Shown: piece by piece, positions 40,410 through 49,661 of the stretch | Numbering within the stretch: the first letter of the stretch is position 1 | How the letters are laid out: the number at the start of each line of letters is the position of its first letter | NCBI RefSeq assembly: GCF_019448255.1 | Contig: NZ_CP080410.1 | Location: 806,001-870,000, forward strand | Reading direction: 5' to 3' | From: Qipengyuania flava | GTDB lineage: Bacteria > Pseudomonadota > Alphaproteobacteria > Sphingomonadales > Sphingomonadaceae | DNA length: 64,000 nt | Notes under the pieces: model-generated | The model's database searches: none | Told to the model about the DNA's origin: nothing | What the model saw: only the letters and a program-made list of their open reading frames with translations | Program-made: the position numbers and the translations under genes

Positions 40410-42530
40410 ATGTCGCGCCTGACTGATCTGATTGCGAAGGCGAAGTCCAAGGATGCCGATCTGGGGCGGGAGCTGGAGCGCGAGTTCAAGGCACTTTCAT
40501 CGCGCCGGTCGTTTGGCCTCAACTTCGAGCGGCACCGCCCGGAGAATGTCGAGCTTCCCGGTCGCCCGATCCGCAAAGGTGACAAAGTGCGCATCCTCCC
40601 TGAACGTGGCTCGACAAAGAAGGGCGATCAACGCCTTTGGAAGGTGGTGAGCCTTGCGGGCAAGGGTGCTGAGCGCATGGCCAGCCTGTCCCTACTATAC
40701 GCAGATGAGCCGGAGCAGGCCGAAGCGCCAGTTGCCGATCTGTGCGTGGTGGCCGAGTTTCGGGACTACATCTATCCCGGCCTTGTTAGCACCGGGAAGG
40801 TCGAGCGCGGCGGCGACAAGCCGTATCACACGGTGATCAATGGCGAGAATTTCCATGCGCTGGAGGCGTTGACCTTTACTCATCGTGGCAAGGTGGATGC
40901 GATCTATATCGACCCGCCATACAACACCGGCGCGAAAGACTGGAAATACAACAACGATTACGTGGAAGGCGACGATCAGTATCGCCATTCTAAGTGGCTG
41001 GCGATGATGGAACGACGCCTAATTATTGCGCGTCAGCTACTCAACCCAGAAGATTCAATTCTCATCCTGACTATCGATGAGAAGGAAGTGCATCGAACAG
41101 GAATCTTGCTTGAGCAGCTTCTACCCGATGCCGACATTCAAATGTGCACGATTGTGATTAATCCAAGCGGCACGTCTCGAGGATTGTTGTCGAGAGTCGA
41201 GGAGTATGCATTCTTCGCATTTCTGGGAAAGCGCACGCCTAGCAGGGTTCCCGACAATTTGCTTACCGAACAAGCAGGGAAACCGAAGGCGTTACCATGG
41301 GAATCTTTGTTGCGGCGAGGGAACACATGGTATCGGCATATGCGACCGAACCTCTGCTACCCGGTCTTTATCGATCCAGAAACGCGAAAAATTAAAGGGG
41401 TCGGTGATCCCTTCGACGGTGAAGATGAAAATGCGCGTATCAGGTCGAAGGACGGCTTCGATGCTGCATGGCCCATTCGCTCAGACGGGAAGCTTGGCAT
41501 CTGGCGCAAAGATGGACGGGGCTTGTTGAAGCTGTCTGAGCAAGGATACGCGACAGCAACCCAGCCAGACACAAAGCGAGGCACTTGGACGATAAAATAC
41601 CTTATGGCTGGTGCTACCAAGGCAATAGCAAGCGGCGACCTTTCTGTTGAAAGGCCGGACGAAGATGGGCCTGTCCGGTTGCTTGATGGGATGGGCATGG
41701 GGTCGATCATCAAGACGGTTTGGAACCGATCTGCGCACAATGCGGGCATGCACGGGAGTGCTCTGTTGCGTGCAATTATTCCCGGACGATCCTTTCCGTT
41801 CCCCAAGTCGCTCTATGCGGTTGAAGACGCGATCCGCTCAGTCTTGCTCGACAAACCAGATGCCGTCATTCTCGACTTCTTTTCGGGTTCCGGCACCACG
41901 GCACACGGTGTGATGCGCCTCAACAAGCAGGACGGCGGCAGGCGGCAATGCATCTCGGTCACCAACAACGAAGTTGGCGCAGATGAGCAAGCCAAGCTGC
42001 GCAAGGACGGTCTGCGTCCCGGCGATCCCGATTGGGAGCAATGGGGCATTTGTGACTACATCACCAAGCCCCGGATCAAGGCTGCTATCACTGGCGAAAC
42101 CCCTGAAGGCCAGCCGATCAAGGGTGATTACAAGTTCACGGACGAGTTCCCTATGGCCGATGGCTTTGAGGAAAACGCCGAGTTCTTCACGCTTACCTAT
42201 GAAACCCCGATAGCGGTCAGCCACAATCGAGCCTTCGAGCGCATCGCGCCGCTGCTTTGGATGCGCGCCGGAAGCGAGGGAAGTCGGATTGATACTTTAC
42301 CGGAAGGCGGCTGGGCGGTGACCGATTGCTATGGCCTGCTCACCGATCTGGATCAGGCAGCAAGCTTTGCTGAGGCGATCCTAGGCAAGGACAGCATCAG
42401 CATCGCCTATATCGTCACTGATGATGAGCGGCGATTCCAATCGGTCGTGAGACAATTGCCCGACACGGTTGAGCCGGTTCGGTTGTACGAATCCTATCTC
42501 ACCAATTTCCGCTTTTCGATGGGTCGCTGA
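40410..42530 (+). CDS. mod: Type III-like DNA methyltransferase (Mod)
   Basis: A 706-residue adenine-specific N6 methyltransferase of the beta class, where the catalytic motif precedes the AdoMet motif. Motif IV is DAIYIDPPYNTG (near residue 170) and motif I is ILDFFSGSGTTAHGVMRLN (near 490). The stretch between them, about residues 215-450, is the target-recognition region. It is clearly more A+T-rich than the flanks, as expected for a swapped specificity domain. An N-terminal region of about 100 residues (RKGDKVRILPERGSTKKGDQ) resembles a small beta domain. The res gene begins 3 bases after its stop. Confidence 0.92.
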   Translation: MSRLTDLIAKAKSKDADLGRELEREFKALSSRRSFGLNFERHRPENVELPGRPIRKGDKVRILPERGSTKKGDQRLWKVVSLAGKGAERMASLSLLYADEPEQAEAPVADLCVVAEFRDYIYPGLVSTGKVERGGDKPYHTVINGENFHALEALTFTHRGKVDAIYIDPPYNTGAKDWKYNNDYVEGDDQYRHSKWLAMMERRLIIARQLLNPEDSILILTIDEKEVHRTGILLEQLLPDADIQMCTIVINPSGTSRGLLSRVEEYAFFAFLGKRTPSRVPDNLLTEQAGKPKALPWESLLRRGNTWYRHMRPNLCYPVFIDPETRKIKGVGDPFDGEDENARIRSKDGFDAAWPIRSDGKLGIWRKDGRGLLKLSEQGYATATQPDTKRGTWTIKYLMAGATKAIASGDLSVERPDEDGPVRLLDGMGMGSIIKTVWNRSAHNAGMHGSALLRAIIPGRSFPFPKSLYAVEDAIRSVLLDKPDAVILDFFSGSGTTAHGVMRLNKQDGGRRQCISVTNNEVGADEQAKLRKDGLRPGDPDWEQWGICDYITKPRIKAAITGETPEGQPIKGDYKFTDEFPMADGFEENAEFFTLTYETPIAVSHNRAFERIAPLLWMRAGSEGSRIDTLPEGGWAVTDCYGLLTDLDQAASFAEAILGKDSISIAYIVTDDERRFQSVVRQLPDTVEPVRLYESYLTNFRFSMGR

Positions 42531-42533
42531 GCC

Positions 42534-45128
42534 ATGAAGTTCACACTGAAGGATTATCAGGAAGAAGCCGTTGGCGACGTTCTCGACCGGCTGGATGAGG
42601 CGCGAGAAGATTGGCACGGCAAAAGGAAACGCATCAGCGCCTTTTCGCTCACCGCCACGACCGGCGCGGGCAAGACCGTCATGGCAGCAGCTGTTTTTGA
42701 GGCGTTGTTCTACGGCAATGACGATCACGAGTTTGAAGCCGATCCCGGCGCGGTTGTGATTTGGTTCAGCGATGATCCGTCATTGAACGAGCAATCCAAG
42801 TGGCGGCTGCATCAAGCTTCAGACAAGCTCACCGTTTCCGATCTGGTGACGGTCGAAAACACTTTTAGCCGCGAGAAGTTCGAGCCGGGGAAGGTCTATT
42901 TTCTCAACACGCAGAAGCTCCGTTCGGGCAGCATTCTTGTGCGGGGGCACGATCCCGATGATGAGTCTCTAGAGAAGACCGCAACGGGCGAGCGGCTGAT
43001 GCCTGATCTGCGCTCGCACACGATCTGGGATACGATCCAGAACACAATCGAAGACCCGGACTTGACGCTCTATCTGGTGCTCGATGAAGCTCACCGGGGG
43101 ATGCGTGATGGCGGCAACACGGGTGAGCGGGGCAGGCCCACCATCGTGAAGCAGCTTATCAATGGCACCGGCACTGTTCCTGGCATTCCGATTGTCTGGG
43201 GTATCTCTGCGACCGTGAAGCGGTTCAACGATGCTATGCAGGGCATGCAGGACCGCATCAAACTTCCCGACGTAGTGGTGGATTCCAAGAAGGTGCAGGA
43301 CAGCGGCTTGATCAAGGACACGATCAAGCTCGACGTGCCTGATGAGGCAGGCGACTTCGCAACCGTGCTCTTGCGGCGCGGGACGGAGCGCCTGCGTGCC
43401 ATGACGAATGCGTGGGCAGATTACAGTTCGGCTCAGGGGCAGGGCGAGTCGGTCCAGCCGCTCATGGTGCTTCAGGTGCCGAACAATCCCGATCCCGATG
43501 AAATTGGACGCTGGCTCGACACGATCTTCGAGACGTGGCCAGAATTGCCGCAAGACTGCGTTGCAAATGTGCTGGGTGAGCACCGGACGGAGCAGCTCGG
43601 AAGCTACTCTGTGCCCTATGTCGAGCCGGAAAGGGTGCAGGAGCGCGAGGACATTCGCATTTTGATTGCCAAGGATGCGATCAGCACCGGCTGGGATTGC
43701 CCGCGTGCTGAAGTGATGGTTTCCTTCAGGGCGGCGAGCGACCGCACGCATATCACGCAGCTATTGGGCCGGATGGTGCGCTCCCCATTGGCGCGGCGCA
43801 TTCCCGGCAATGATCAGCTCAACGCGGTCGATTGCCTCTTGCCCAAGTTCGACAAGGTGGCGGTCGAAGCCGTTGCCAATGCGATTATGTCCGGAAGCGA
43901 TGCCGAGGGCGATACGCCGCTGAAGCGGGTGCTGATCCAGCCGGTCGACCTGTTGCCCAATCCAGCGATGCCGCAAGCACTGTGGGACAAGTTCGTTTCC
44001 CTCCCATCGCAATCCTTGCCCAAGAAGTCTGCTCGCCCAGTTAAGCGGCTCACGGCCTTGGCGCACGAAATGGCGCATGATGGTATTTTGCCGGATGCCG
44101 GAAAGAAGGCTCACGCGGCGATGCACAAGGTGCTGGATAGGCTGCGCGCTGATCTCGCGGGTGACATTGCCAAGGCGCGCAAGGACGTGCTCACAGTCGA
44201 AGGCAAGACACTGACAGCCGACATTGCGACCGGCGGCACCAGCTTCGATGATTTTGTGGAAGCGGCTGACTACGCCGTGATCGAGGATGCCTATCGGCGG
44301 GCTGGGCGGATCATCAGCCCCGATCTGGCTACAAGCTATAGCGAGCATCTAGCGGCGCAGAATGAGGATGCAGAAGATGAAGAAGAGGCGCTGATCGATG
44401 CGCACACCGACATTGCGGCATTGGGGCTGATCGATGCGGTGAAGGTGCGGCTGGAGCAAGCAGCCGAAGACTTGGCGAATGATTGGCTAAGCGAGTATCA
44501 GGAGGCAATCGCAAAGTTGAGCGACAAGCGGCGCGATGCGTATCGTGAGATAAGCGAATTGAGCGCGACACCCTTTGACGTGAAGCTGGAGAAGCCAGCG
44601 TTGCGCGTCCAGCCGACGCGGGTGCTGGAAGGTGGGCAAGAAACCGTCCTTCCCTGCTTCCCCGATCATCTTCTTTGTGATCCTGATGGCATGTGCCCGG
44701 ATGAATTGAACGGATTGGAAACGAAGGTGCAGGCGGTCGAGATGGACCGGGAAGGGCGCGTTGGGTGGTATCGAAACCCATCGCGCACCAGTCAGGATTC
44801 ACTTGGGATTGTTTATGACTATGCAGGGGACACGTTGCTCCTGCATCCCGACTTTCTGTTTTTCAGCATGGATGAGGGCGGCGCGGTTATTGCGGACATA
44901 GTCGATCCGCACGGGGACTTCCTTGCGGATGGCGCATCGAAGCTGCGCGGGCTGGCTGACTATGCGGAAAAGCATGGAGCCAACTTTGAGCGTATCGAAG
45001 CTGTTGCCGAAGTCGATGGCAATGTTCTTATGCTCGATCTGAAGAAACAAGACGTGCGGGACATGGTGCGCAGCGTGGCTACCTCGAAAGAGGCTTATCG
45101 GAGCGAATTGAGCAAGCCTTACGGCTGA
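42534..45128 (+). CDS. res: Type III-like restriction subunit (Res), DEAH helicase
   Basis: An 864-residue SF2 ATPase. Walker A is TATTGAGKTVMAA (about residues 40-52), the Walker B/DEAH box is YLVLDEAHRGM (about 183), motif III is WGISATVKRF, and the second RecA lobe shows KDAISTGWDCPRA and HITQLLGRMVRSPLAR. The C-terminus would hold the nuclease. It reads HPDFLFF...IADIVDPHG, with PD present but no lysine where (D/E)xK is expected. It forms an operon with mod (3-base gap). The usual role is ATP-dependent cleavage of unmethylated DNA, but nuclease competence is uncertain here. Confidence 0.88.
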   Translation: MKFTLKDYQEEAVGDVLDRLDEAREDWHGKRKRISAFSLTATTGAGKTVMAAAVFEALFYGNDDHEFEADPGAVVIWFSDDPSLNEQSKWRLHQASDKLTVSDLVTVENTFSREKFEPGKVYFLNTQKLRSGSILVRGHDPDDESLEKTATGERLMPDLRSHTIWDTIQNTIEDPDLTLYLVLDEAHRGMRDGGNTGERGRPTIVKQLINGTGTVPGIPIVWGISATVKRFNDAMQGMQDRIKLPDVVVDSKKVQDSGLIKDTIKLDVPDEAGDFATVLLRRGTERLRAMTNAWADYSSAQGQGESVQPLMVLQVPNNPDPDEIGRWLDTIFETWPELPQDCVANVLGEHRTEQLGSYSVPYVEPERVQEREDIRILIAKDAISTGWDCPRAEVMVSFRAASDRTHITQLLGRMVRSPLARRIPGNDQLNAVDCLLPKFDKVAVEAVANAIMSGSDAEGDTPLKRVLIQPVDLLPNPAMPQALWDKFVSLPSQSLPKKSARPVKRLTALAHEMAHDGILPDAGKKAHAAMHKVLDRLRADLAGDIAKARKDVLTVEGKTLTADIATGGTSFDDFVEAADYAVIEDAYRRAGRIISPDLATSYSEHLAAQNEDAEDEEEALIDAHTDIAALGLIDAVKVRLEQAAEDLANDWLSEYQEAIAKLSDKRRDAYREISELSATPFDVKLEKPALRVQPTRVLEGGQETVLPCFPDHLLCDPDGMCPDELNGLETKVQAVEMDREGRVGWYRNPSRTSQDSLGIVYDYAGDTLLLHPDFLFFSMDEGGAVIADIVDPHGDFLADGASKLRGLADYAEKHGANFERIEAVAEVDGNVLMLDLKKQDVRDMVRSVATSKEAYRSELSKPYG

Positions 45129-45145
45129 TCCTCACACCCCGTTTT

Positions 45146-45163
45146 CCATGTTTTTTTCATGGA
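45146..45163. repeat. Island-end repeat with CCATG-T7-CATGG palindrome, right copy
   Basis: CCATG, seven Ts, CATGG: a perfect 5-bp inverted repeat sharing 17 bases with 36279-36295. It lies 18 bases after the res stop and 33 bases inside attR. It may serve the recombinase, or act as a terminator for mod-res. Confidence 0.5.
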
Positions 45164-45196
45164 AATGCAAACCATCTTCCATAAGTCATTGAAAAG

Positions 45197-45247
45197 ATGG
45201 TGGGCGCGGCAAGGATTGAACTTGCGACCCCACCCGTGTGAAGGGTG
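45197..45247. repeat. attR: 51-bp repeat within intact tRNA-Val
   Basis: Identical to 36142-36192. It is part of the complete tRNA-Val gene, so the island lies at the 3' end of the tRNA. Confidence 0.95.
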
Positions 45248-45272
45248 TGCTCTACCACTGAGCTACGCGCCC
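45198..45272 (-). tRNA. tRNA-Val (anticodon CAC)
   Basis: Minus strand. The acceptor GGGCGCG pairs with CGCGCCC, followed by discriminator A and an encoded CCA. The D arm (GTAGCTCAGTGGTAGAGC), an anticodon stem CACCC/GGGTG with loop TTCACAC, and the T arm GCAAG-TTCAATC-CTTGC are all intact. The CAC anticodon reads GUG valine codons. It is the integration site of the island. Confidence 0.95.
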
Positions 45273-45351
45273 GCCCGATGCTGCGGGCTCTCAGGCAAAC
45301 CGCAGGGCAGGGGCGCGCCTTTACTGTGCGAATCGCACGCTGGCAAGCGCC

Positions 45352-47232
45352 TCAGCCGATAAGCCGCATGAAGATCCGCGCGAGCCATCCCTTCGGTGCG
45401 ACGGAGGAGGCAGGAGCTGTCTCGGGAGCCGGGCAGGCGAGGCAGTAGGCCTGCGCCCCGCGAGCGTCCAGAAGACGCTCCGCATCGGCCGCGATCTGGG
45501 TGACGAGAGCCGCTTCGCTGCGCGCGATGCGGGCGAAGACATCCCCGCCGCTCCCGGCGCTTTCGCTATCGCTCACCAGCCAGCGGCGCAGCAGCGTGTC
45601 GTAGGTCGAGGGCTGCGTCCCGAGGTAGCGCGCATGCCACTCGTCGCCGAGTTCGGCCTGCGCCGCGACCCAGGCGAGCGCTTCTTCCATGCCGCCGTAT
45701 TCGTCCACCAGCTTGAGCTGGCGCGCGGTGCCGCCGTCCCAGACACGGCCCTGGCCCACGGCGTCGGCCTGGTCGCGGGTCATGCCGCGCGCCTCACCAA
45801 CGCGCGCGAGGAAGTCGTTGTACCCGTCCTCGATCGAGGCCTGCAGGATGGCATCGGTTTCCGGCGTGAAGCCGCCGATCAGGTCCGGCTGGCCCGACAG
45901 CGGGGTGGTGCGCACCCCGTCGCTGGTGACACCGACCATGGCCGCCGTTTCCTCGAAGGTCGGAATGACCGCGAAAATGCCGATGGAACCGGTGATGGTT
46001 TCCGGTTCTGCAAAGATGCGATCGGCCGGGGTCGATACCCAGTACCCGCCGCTTGCCGCGACATTGGCCATCGATACCGCGATCGGGATATCGCGCGCCT
46101 TGTGGCGCAGCACCGCCTCGCGGATGAGTTCGCTTGCGAGGACCGAGCCGCCGGGCGAATCCACCCGTACGACGAGGCCGGCAAGTTCATCGTCGAGCGC
46201 GTCGTCGAGGAGTTCGGCAATCCGGTCGCCGCCGGCAAGGCCCGGGCCGGCATCGCCATCGACGATTTCGCCGGCCACGGTGATGACGCCTATTGCCTGC
46301 CCGTCGCTCGAGCGCGGAGTGCCCTGCAGCCAGGCTGCAAGTTCGGTGTGGGGATAGGCGTGGGGGCTGTCGCTCCAGCTGTCTTCGCCGACCAGCTCCA
46401 CGACCCGCGCGTCGAACTCGGCGCGGTTGCCGAGCGTGTCGACGAGGCCTGCCTGCAACGCAGCAGTCGCAAGGTCGCCTTCGGCCTCGGCAATCCATTC
46501 GACCGGCTGGCCGGTGACCCGCTCGATCTCGGCGCCGGGGCGGGCCTTCTTCAGGTTCGCCTGGTATTCTTCCCACAGCGTTTCGTAGAGCGCCCGCGCG
46601 TTCTCGCGAGCCGCGTCTGACATGCCCGCGCGGCTATAGGGTTCGACCGCGCTCTTGTATTCGCCGACCTTGTAAACCCGCGCGTTGACCTTCAGCTGTT
46701 CAAGCAGGCCCGCATAGTAGAGCCGCTGGCCGCCGGGACCTGCGACAAAGGCCCCGCCGAGCGGGTTGAGCCACACTTCGCTGGCGTGGGCGGCAAGCAC
46801 CATCGCATCGTCGCCATAGGCCGTCGCGTAGGTGAGGACCGGCTTGTCTGCGGCGCGTACGCGTTCCAGCGCCTCGCCGACTTCCTGCATGTGGACCTGC
46901 CCGCCGCCGACAAAGCGGTCGAGGTCGAGCACTACCGCGCTGATGCGCGCATCGCTGGCTGCCTCGTCAAGCGCGTGGACGAGGTCGCGGGCCTGGTACT
47001 CGGCCATCGGTGCTTCGCCAGAAAGCAGCGCATCGATCGGATCGACCCGGGTGCGTTCTTCCACGATCACGCCGTTGAGCTCGATCAGCAGCGCGCCGTC
47101 GCGCACGGCAGCGGGGCTCGGCCGGGCGGTCAGCACGGCGAAGAGGGCAGTGAAAAACAGCAGCATGAACACGAGCACCAGCCCGTCCTTGATGCCGACC
47201 AGAAGGCGCCAGACTTTCCCAGCGAATTTCAT
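45352..47232 (-). CDS. sppA: Signal peptide peptidase SppA, 67K type
   Basis: A 626-residue membrane-anchored serine protease that digests cleaved signal peptides. One N-terminal transmembrane helix (about residues 15-37, LVLVFMLLFFTALFAVL) precedes two tandem ClpP-like domains. The catalytic dyad is Lys193 (GEYKSAVEPYSR) in the first domain and Ser394 (VAASGGYWVS) in the second, spaced as in the E. coli enzyme. A hydrophilic C-terminal tail ends in a short hydrophobic stretch. The ATG at 47232 is in frame with the anchor. Confidence 0.95.
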   Translation of the reverse strand: MKFAGKVWRLLVGIKDGLVLVFMLLFFTALFAVLTARPSPAAVRDGALLIELNGVIVEERTRVDPIDALLSGEAPMAEYQARDLVHALDEAASDARISAVVLDLDRFVGGGQVHMQEVGEALERVRAADKPVLTYATAYGDDAMVLAAHASEVWLNPLGGAFVAGPGGQRLYYAGLLEQLKVNARVYKVGEYKSAVEPYSRAGMSDAARENARALYETLWEEYQANLKKARPGAEIERVTGQPVEWIAEAEGDLATAALQAGLVDTLGNRAEFDARVVELVGEDSWSDSPHAYPHTELAAWLQGTPRSSDGQAIGVITVAGEIVDGDAGPGLAGGDRIAELLDDALDDELAGLVVRVDSPGGSVLASELIREAVLRHKARDIPIAVSMANVAASGGYWVSTPADRIFAEPETITGSIGIFAVIPTFEETAAMVGVTSDGVRTTPLSGQPDLIGGFTPETDAILQASIEDGYNDFLARVGEARGMTRDQADAVGQGRVWDGGTARQLKLVDEYGGMEEALAWVAAQAELGDEWHARYLGTQPSTYDTLLRRWLVSDSESAGSGGDVFARIARSEAALVTQIAADAERLLDARGAQAYCLACPAPETAPASSVAPKGWLARIFMRLIG

Positions 47233-47334
47233 GCAAATATTCTCCTGTTATCGCCGAGGTAGGGAAGGGCGCGGCGGTTTGCCACTGGAAAGCGCTTGAG
47301 CGTAGGATACCACTCCACTAAGGGCATGGCTTCA

Positions 47335-48360
47335 ATGACATCGACGCCTTCCTCGCCGCACGCGGCCCGCTATCCTGCGGGCGGCCTCGCTTTCCCGCAC
47401 CGGGACCTCATCGGTATCGGCCAGCTCGAACGCCACGAGATCCTGTTCCTGCTCGACGAGGCGGAACAATGGGTGGCTCTCAACCGCCAGGCGACCAAGC
47501 ACGAGAACCTGCTGTCGGGCCTCACCGTCATCAACGCCTTCTTCGAAAACTCCACTCGCACGCTGCTGAGCTTCGAGATTGCGGGCAAGCGGCTGGGGGC
47601 GGACGTGGTCAACATGCACGCCGCGCAGTCGAGCGTGAAGAAGGGCGAGACGCTGATCGATACCGCGATCACGCTGAACGCCATGCGCGCCGACGCCATC
47701 GTCATCCGCCACGGATCGAGCGGGGCGACTCAGCTTATCGCGGACAAGGTCGATTGCCCGGTTCTGAACGCAGGCGATGGGCAGCACGAACATCCCACCC
47801 AGGCGCTGCTCGACGCGCTGGCGCTGCGCCATGCCCTGCGCGACCGGGGCGAAGCAGCGGACGATTTCACCGGCCTCACCATCGTGATCTGCGGCGATAT
47901 CCTACACAGCCGCGTCGCGCGCTCCAACCTGCTCTGCCTGCAGGCGCTTGGCGCAACCGTCCGCCTCTGCGCGCCCCCGGCGCTGATGCCGACCGGGATC
48001 GAGGCCATGGGCGCCGAGGTGTTCCACGATTTCGATGCCGCGCTCGAGGGGGCGGATGTCGCCATGATGCTGCGCTTGCAGACCGAAAGGATGAGCGGGC
48101 AGTTCATTCCCTCGGCGCGCGAGTACCATCACCTTTATGGCCTCACGAAAGCCCGGCTGGCCAAGGCAGCCGAGGGCGCGCTGGTCATGCACCCGGGGCC
48201 GATGAACCGCGGGGTCGAGATCGACAGCGAGGTGGCCGACATGATCGATCGCTCGATTATCACCCGACAGGTCGAGATGGGCGTAGCGATCCGCATGGCG
48301 GCGCTCGACGTGCTCACCCGCCGCGCCCGCGGGGTCGAAGGATGGGGAGACGCAGCATGA
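47335..48360 (+). CDS. pyrB: Aspartate carbamoyltransferase catalytic subunit
   Basis: Condenses carbamoyl phosphate with aspartate in pyrimidine synthesis. The carbamoyl-phosphate motif STRT is at about residues 73-76 ([13 protein letters not shown]), with [41 protein letters not shown] and [11 protein letters not shown]. The start at 47335 (MTSTPSSP) is used. ATGs at 47326 and 47296 are also in frame, and TAAGGG lies just before 47326. No regulatory pyrI gene is present. Instead a catalytically dead PyrC homologue is translationally coupled to it. Confidence 0.95.
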   Translation: MTSTPSSPHAARYPAGGLAFPHRDLIGIGQLERHEILFLLDEAEQWVALNRQATKHENLLSGLTVINAFFENSTRTLLSFEIAGKRLGADVVNMHAAQSSVKKGETLIDTAITLNAMRADAIVIRHGSSGATQLIADKVDCPVLNAGDGQHEHPTQALLDALALRHALRDRGEAADDFTGLTIVICGDILHSRVARSNLLCLQALGATVRLCAPPALMPTGIEAMGAEVFHDFDAALEGADVAMMLRLQTERMSGQFIPSAREYHHLYGLTKARLAKAAEGALVMHPGPMNRGVEIDSEVADMIDRSIITRQVEMGVAIRMAALDVLTRRARGVEGWGDAA

Positions 48361-49586
48361 AGCAGCAACGCCCCCTGACGATCACCGGCGGCCGCCTGCT
48401 TGGGCCCGATGGCCTTGCCGAAGGTGCGATCCGCCTTGCCGACGGCCTGATCGATGCGATCGGCGGCGCGCCGCAGGACGGAGACGACACGCTTGATGCG
48501 AAGGGGCTGATCGTTGCGCCCGGGCTCGTGGACCTGGGTGTCTTCGCTATCGACAAGCCTGCGTTCCACTTCGGCGGGATCACCCGCGCCGCGCTGATGC
48601 CTGACCAGTCGCCCGCCTTGGACCTGCCGAGCCGGGTTTCCTACATTGCCAAGAGCGGCAAACCTGATTTCTGGGTCCACCCGCTGGCCGCCGCAACGCG
48701 CGGGCTGGAAGGTAAGGAAATCGCCGAGCTTGCCCTCATGCGCGAAGCCGGGGCGCGGGGCGTTGCCACCGGCCGCCGCTGGATTTCCGATTCCGGTGCC
48801 ATGCTGCGCCTGCTGAAATACGCAGCGATGCTCGACATGGTCGTGATTGCCCATGCCGAGGACGCCGCGCTGGTCGGCGAGGCTGTCGCTACTGCAGGCG
48901 AGATCGCCACGCGGCGCGGCTTGCCGAGCGCTCCGGCCGAAGCCGAGACGATCGCACTGGCGCGCGACATCGCGCTTGCCGAAATGGCCGGTGCGCACAT
49001 TCATTTCCGCCAGGTGACCACGCGGGCAGGGCTCGAAACCGTGCGCCGCGCGAAGGAGCGGGGCGCCAGGGTTACCTGCGGCGTGACGCCGGCACACTTC
49101 ATGCTGTCGGATCTTGCGACGGTCGACTTCCGAACCTTCGCCCGCCTGTCCCCGCCGCTGCGCAGCGAGGATGACCGGCAGGCCGTGCGCGAGGCTTTGG
49201 CCGACGGCACGATCGATGTTGTCGCAAGCGGTCACGATCCGCGCGGTCCGGAAGACAAGCGCTTGCCGTTCTCCGACGCAGAGCCGGGCATGGCCGGGGC
49301 CGAAACGCTGCTTGCGATGACCCTTTCGCTGGTGCGCGACGGGGTTGTCTCCATGGAGCGCGCCTTCGAGCTGGTGGCTACGGCCCCTGCGCGCATCCTC
49401 GGTGTCGAAGCGGGCGCACTGCGCGAAGGTTATGAGGCGGACATTGCCCTTGTCGATCCCGAACGCCCGTGGATCATACAGAGCGCCAAAATGGCCGCGA
49501 CCGCCGGTAACACGCCTTTCGATGGCCAGCCTACGCAGGGCCGCGTGACCGCGCTCTACAAGGGCGGCGTGACGATCGACCTCTAA
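48357..49586 (+). CDS. Dihydroorotase-like PyrC homologue lacking metal ligands
   Basis: A 409-residue amidohydrolase-fold protein overlapping the pyrB stop (ATGA). The N-terminal HxH that binds the metals in active dihydroorotases is gone: [13 protein letters not shown] replaces the usual PGxxDxHxH. The catalytic-Asp region reads [12 protein letters not shown] where active enzymes have a TDHAPH-like sequence. Other family stretches remain ([22 protein letters not shown]). This matches the inactive PyrC-prime (PyrX) proteins that hold PyrB in a stable complex in Pseudomonas. An active dihydroorotase must be encoded elsewhere. Confidence 0.88.
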   Translation: MKQQRPLTITGGRLLGPDGLAEGAIRLADGLIDAIGGAPQDGDDTLDAKGLIVAPGLVDLGVFAIDKPAFHFGGITRAALMPDQSPALDLPSRVSYIAKSGKPDFWVHPLAAATRGLEGKEIAELALMREAGARGVATGRRWISDSGAMLRLLKYAAMLDMVVIAHAEDAALVGEAVATAGEIATRRGLPSAPAEAETIALARDIALAEMAGAHIHFRQVTTRAGLETVRRAKERGARVTCGVTPAHFMLSDLATVDFRTFARLSPPLRSEDDRQAVREALADGTIDVVASGHDPRGPEDKRLPFSDAEPGMAGAETLLAMTLSLVRDGVVSMERAFELVATAPARILGVEAGALREGYEADIALVDPERPWIIQSAKMAATAGNTPFDGQPTQGRVTALYKGGVTIDL

Positions 49587-49589
49587 GCG

Positions 49590-49625
49590 AAAAAAGACCC
49601 CGCCCGGATCGCTCCGGACGGGGTC
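49590..49625 (-). terminator. Terminator of the SPOR lipoprotein gene
   Basis: On the minus strand: GACCCCGTCCGGA, loop GCGA, TCCGGGCGGGGTC, then TTTTTTCG. A 13-bp stem with one mismatch and six Us. It also lies just after the pyrC homologue on the plus strand, where it lacks a U tract. Confidence 0.85.
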
Positions 49626-49661
49626 ACTCGATGGTTTGTGAAGTGCGCTTTGTGTTGTGTC

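Larger units (their letters stand above)
36142..45247. mobile_element. 9.1 kb genomic island in tRNA-Val(CAC)
   Basis: Bounded by identical 51-bp direct repeats, each being the 3' half of the tRNA-Val gene. Contents in order: tyrosine recombinase, unknown protein, excisionase-like HTH protein, HTH/zinc-ribbon protein, second tyrosine recombinase, type III-like Mod and Res. The coding sequence is visibly less GC-rich than the flanking core genes. No transfer or replication genes are seen. It looks like a small integrative defence island that relies on other elements for transfer. Excision by recombination between the repeats would leave an intact tRNA-Val. Confidence 0.92.

Noticed and set aside
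36142-45247. The island as an integrated phage or conjugative element
   Set aside because: No structural, lysis, replication or transfer genes are present between the att repeats.
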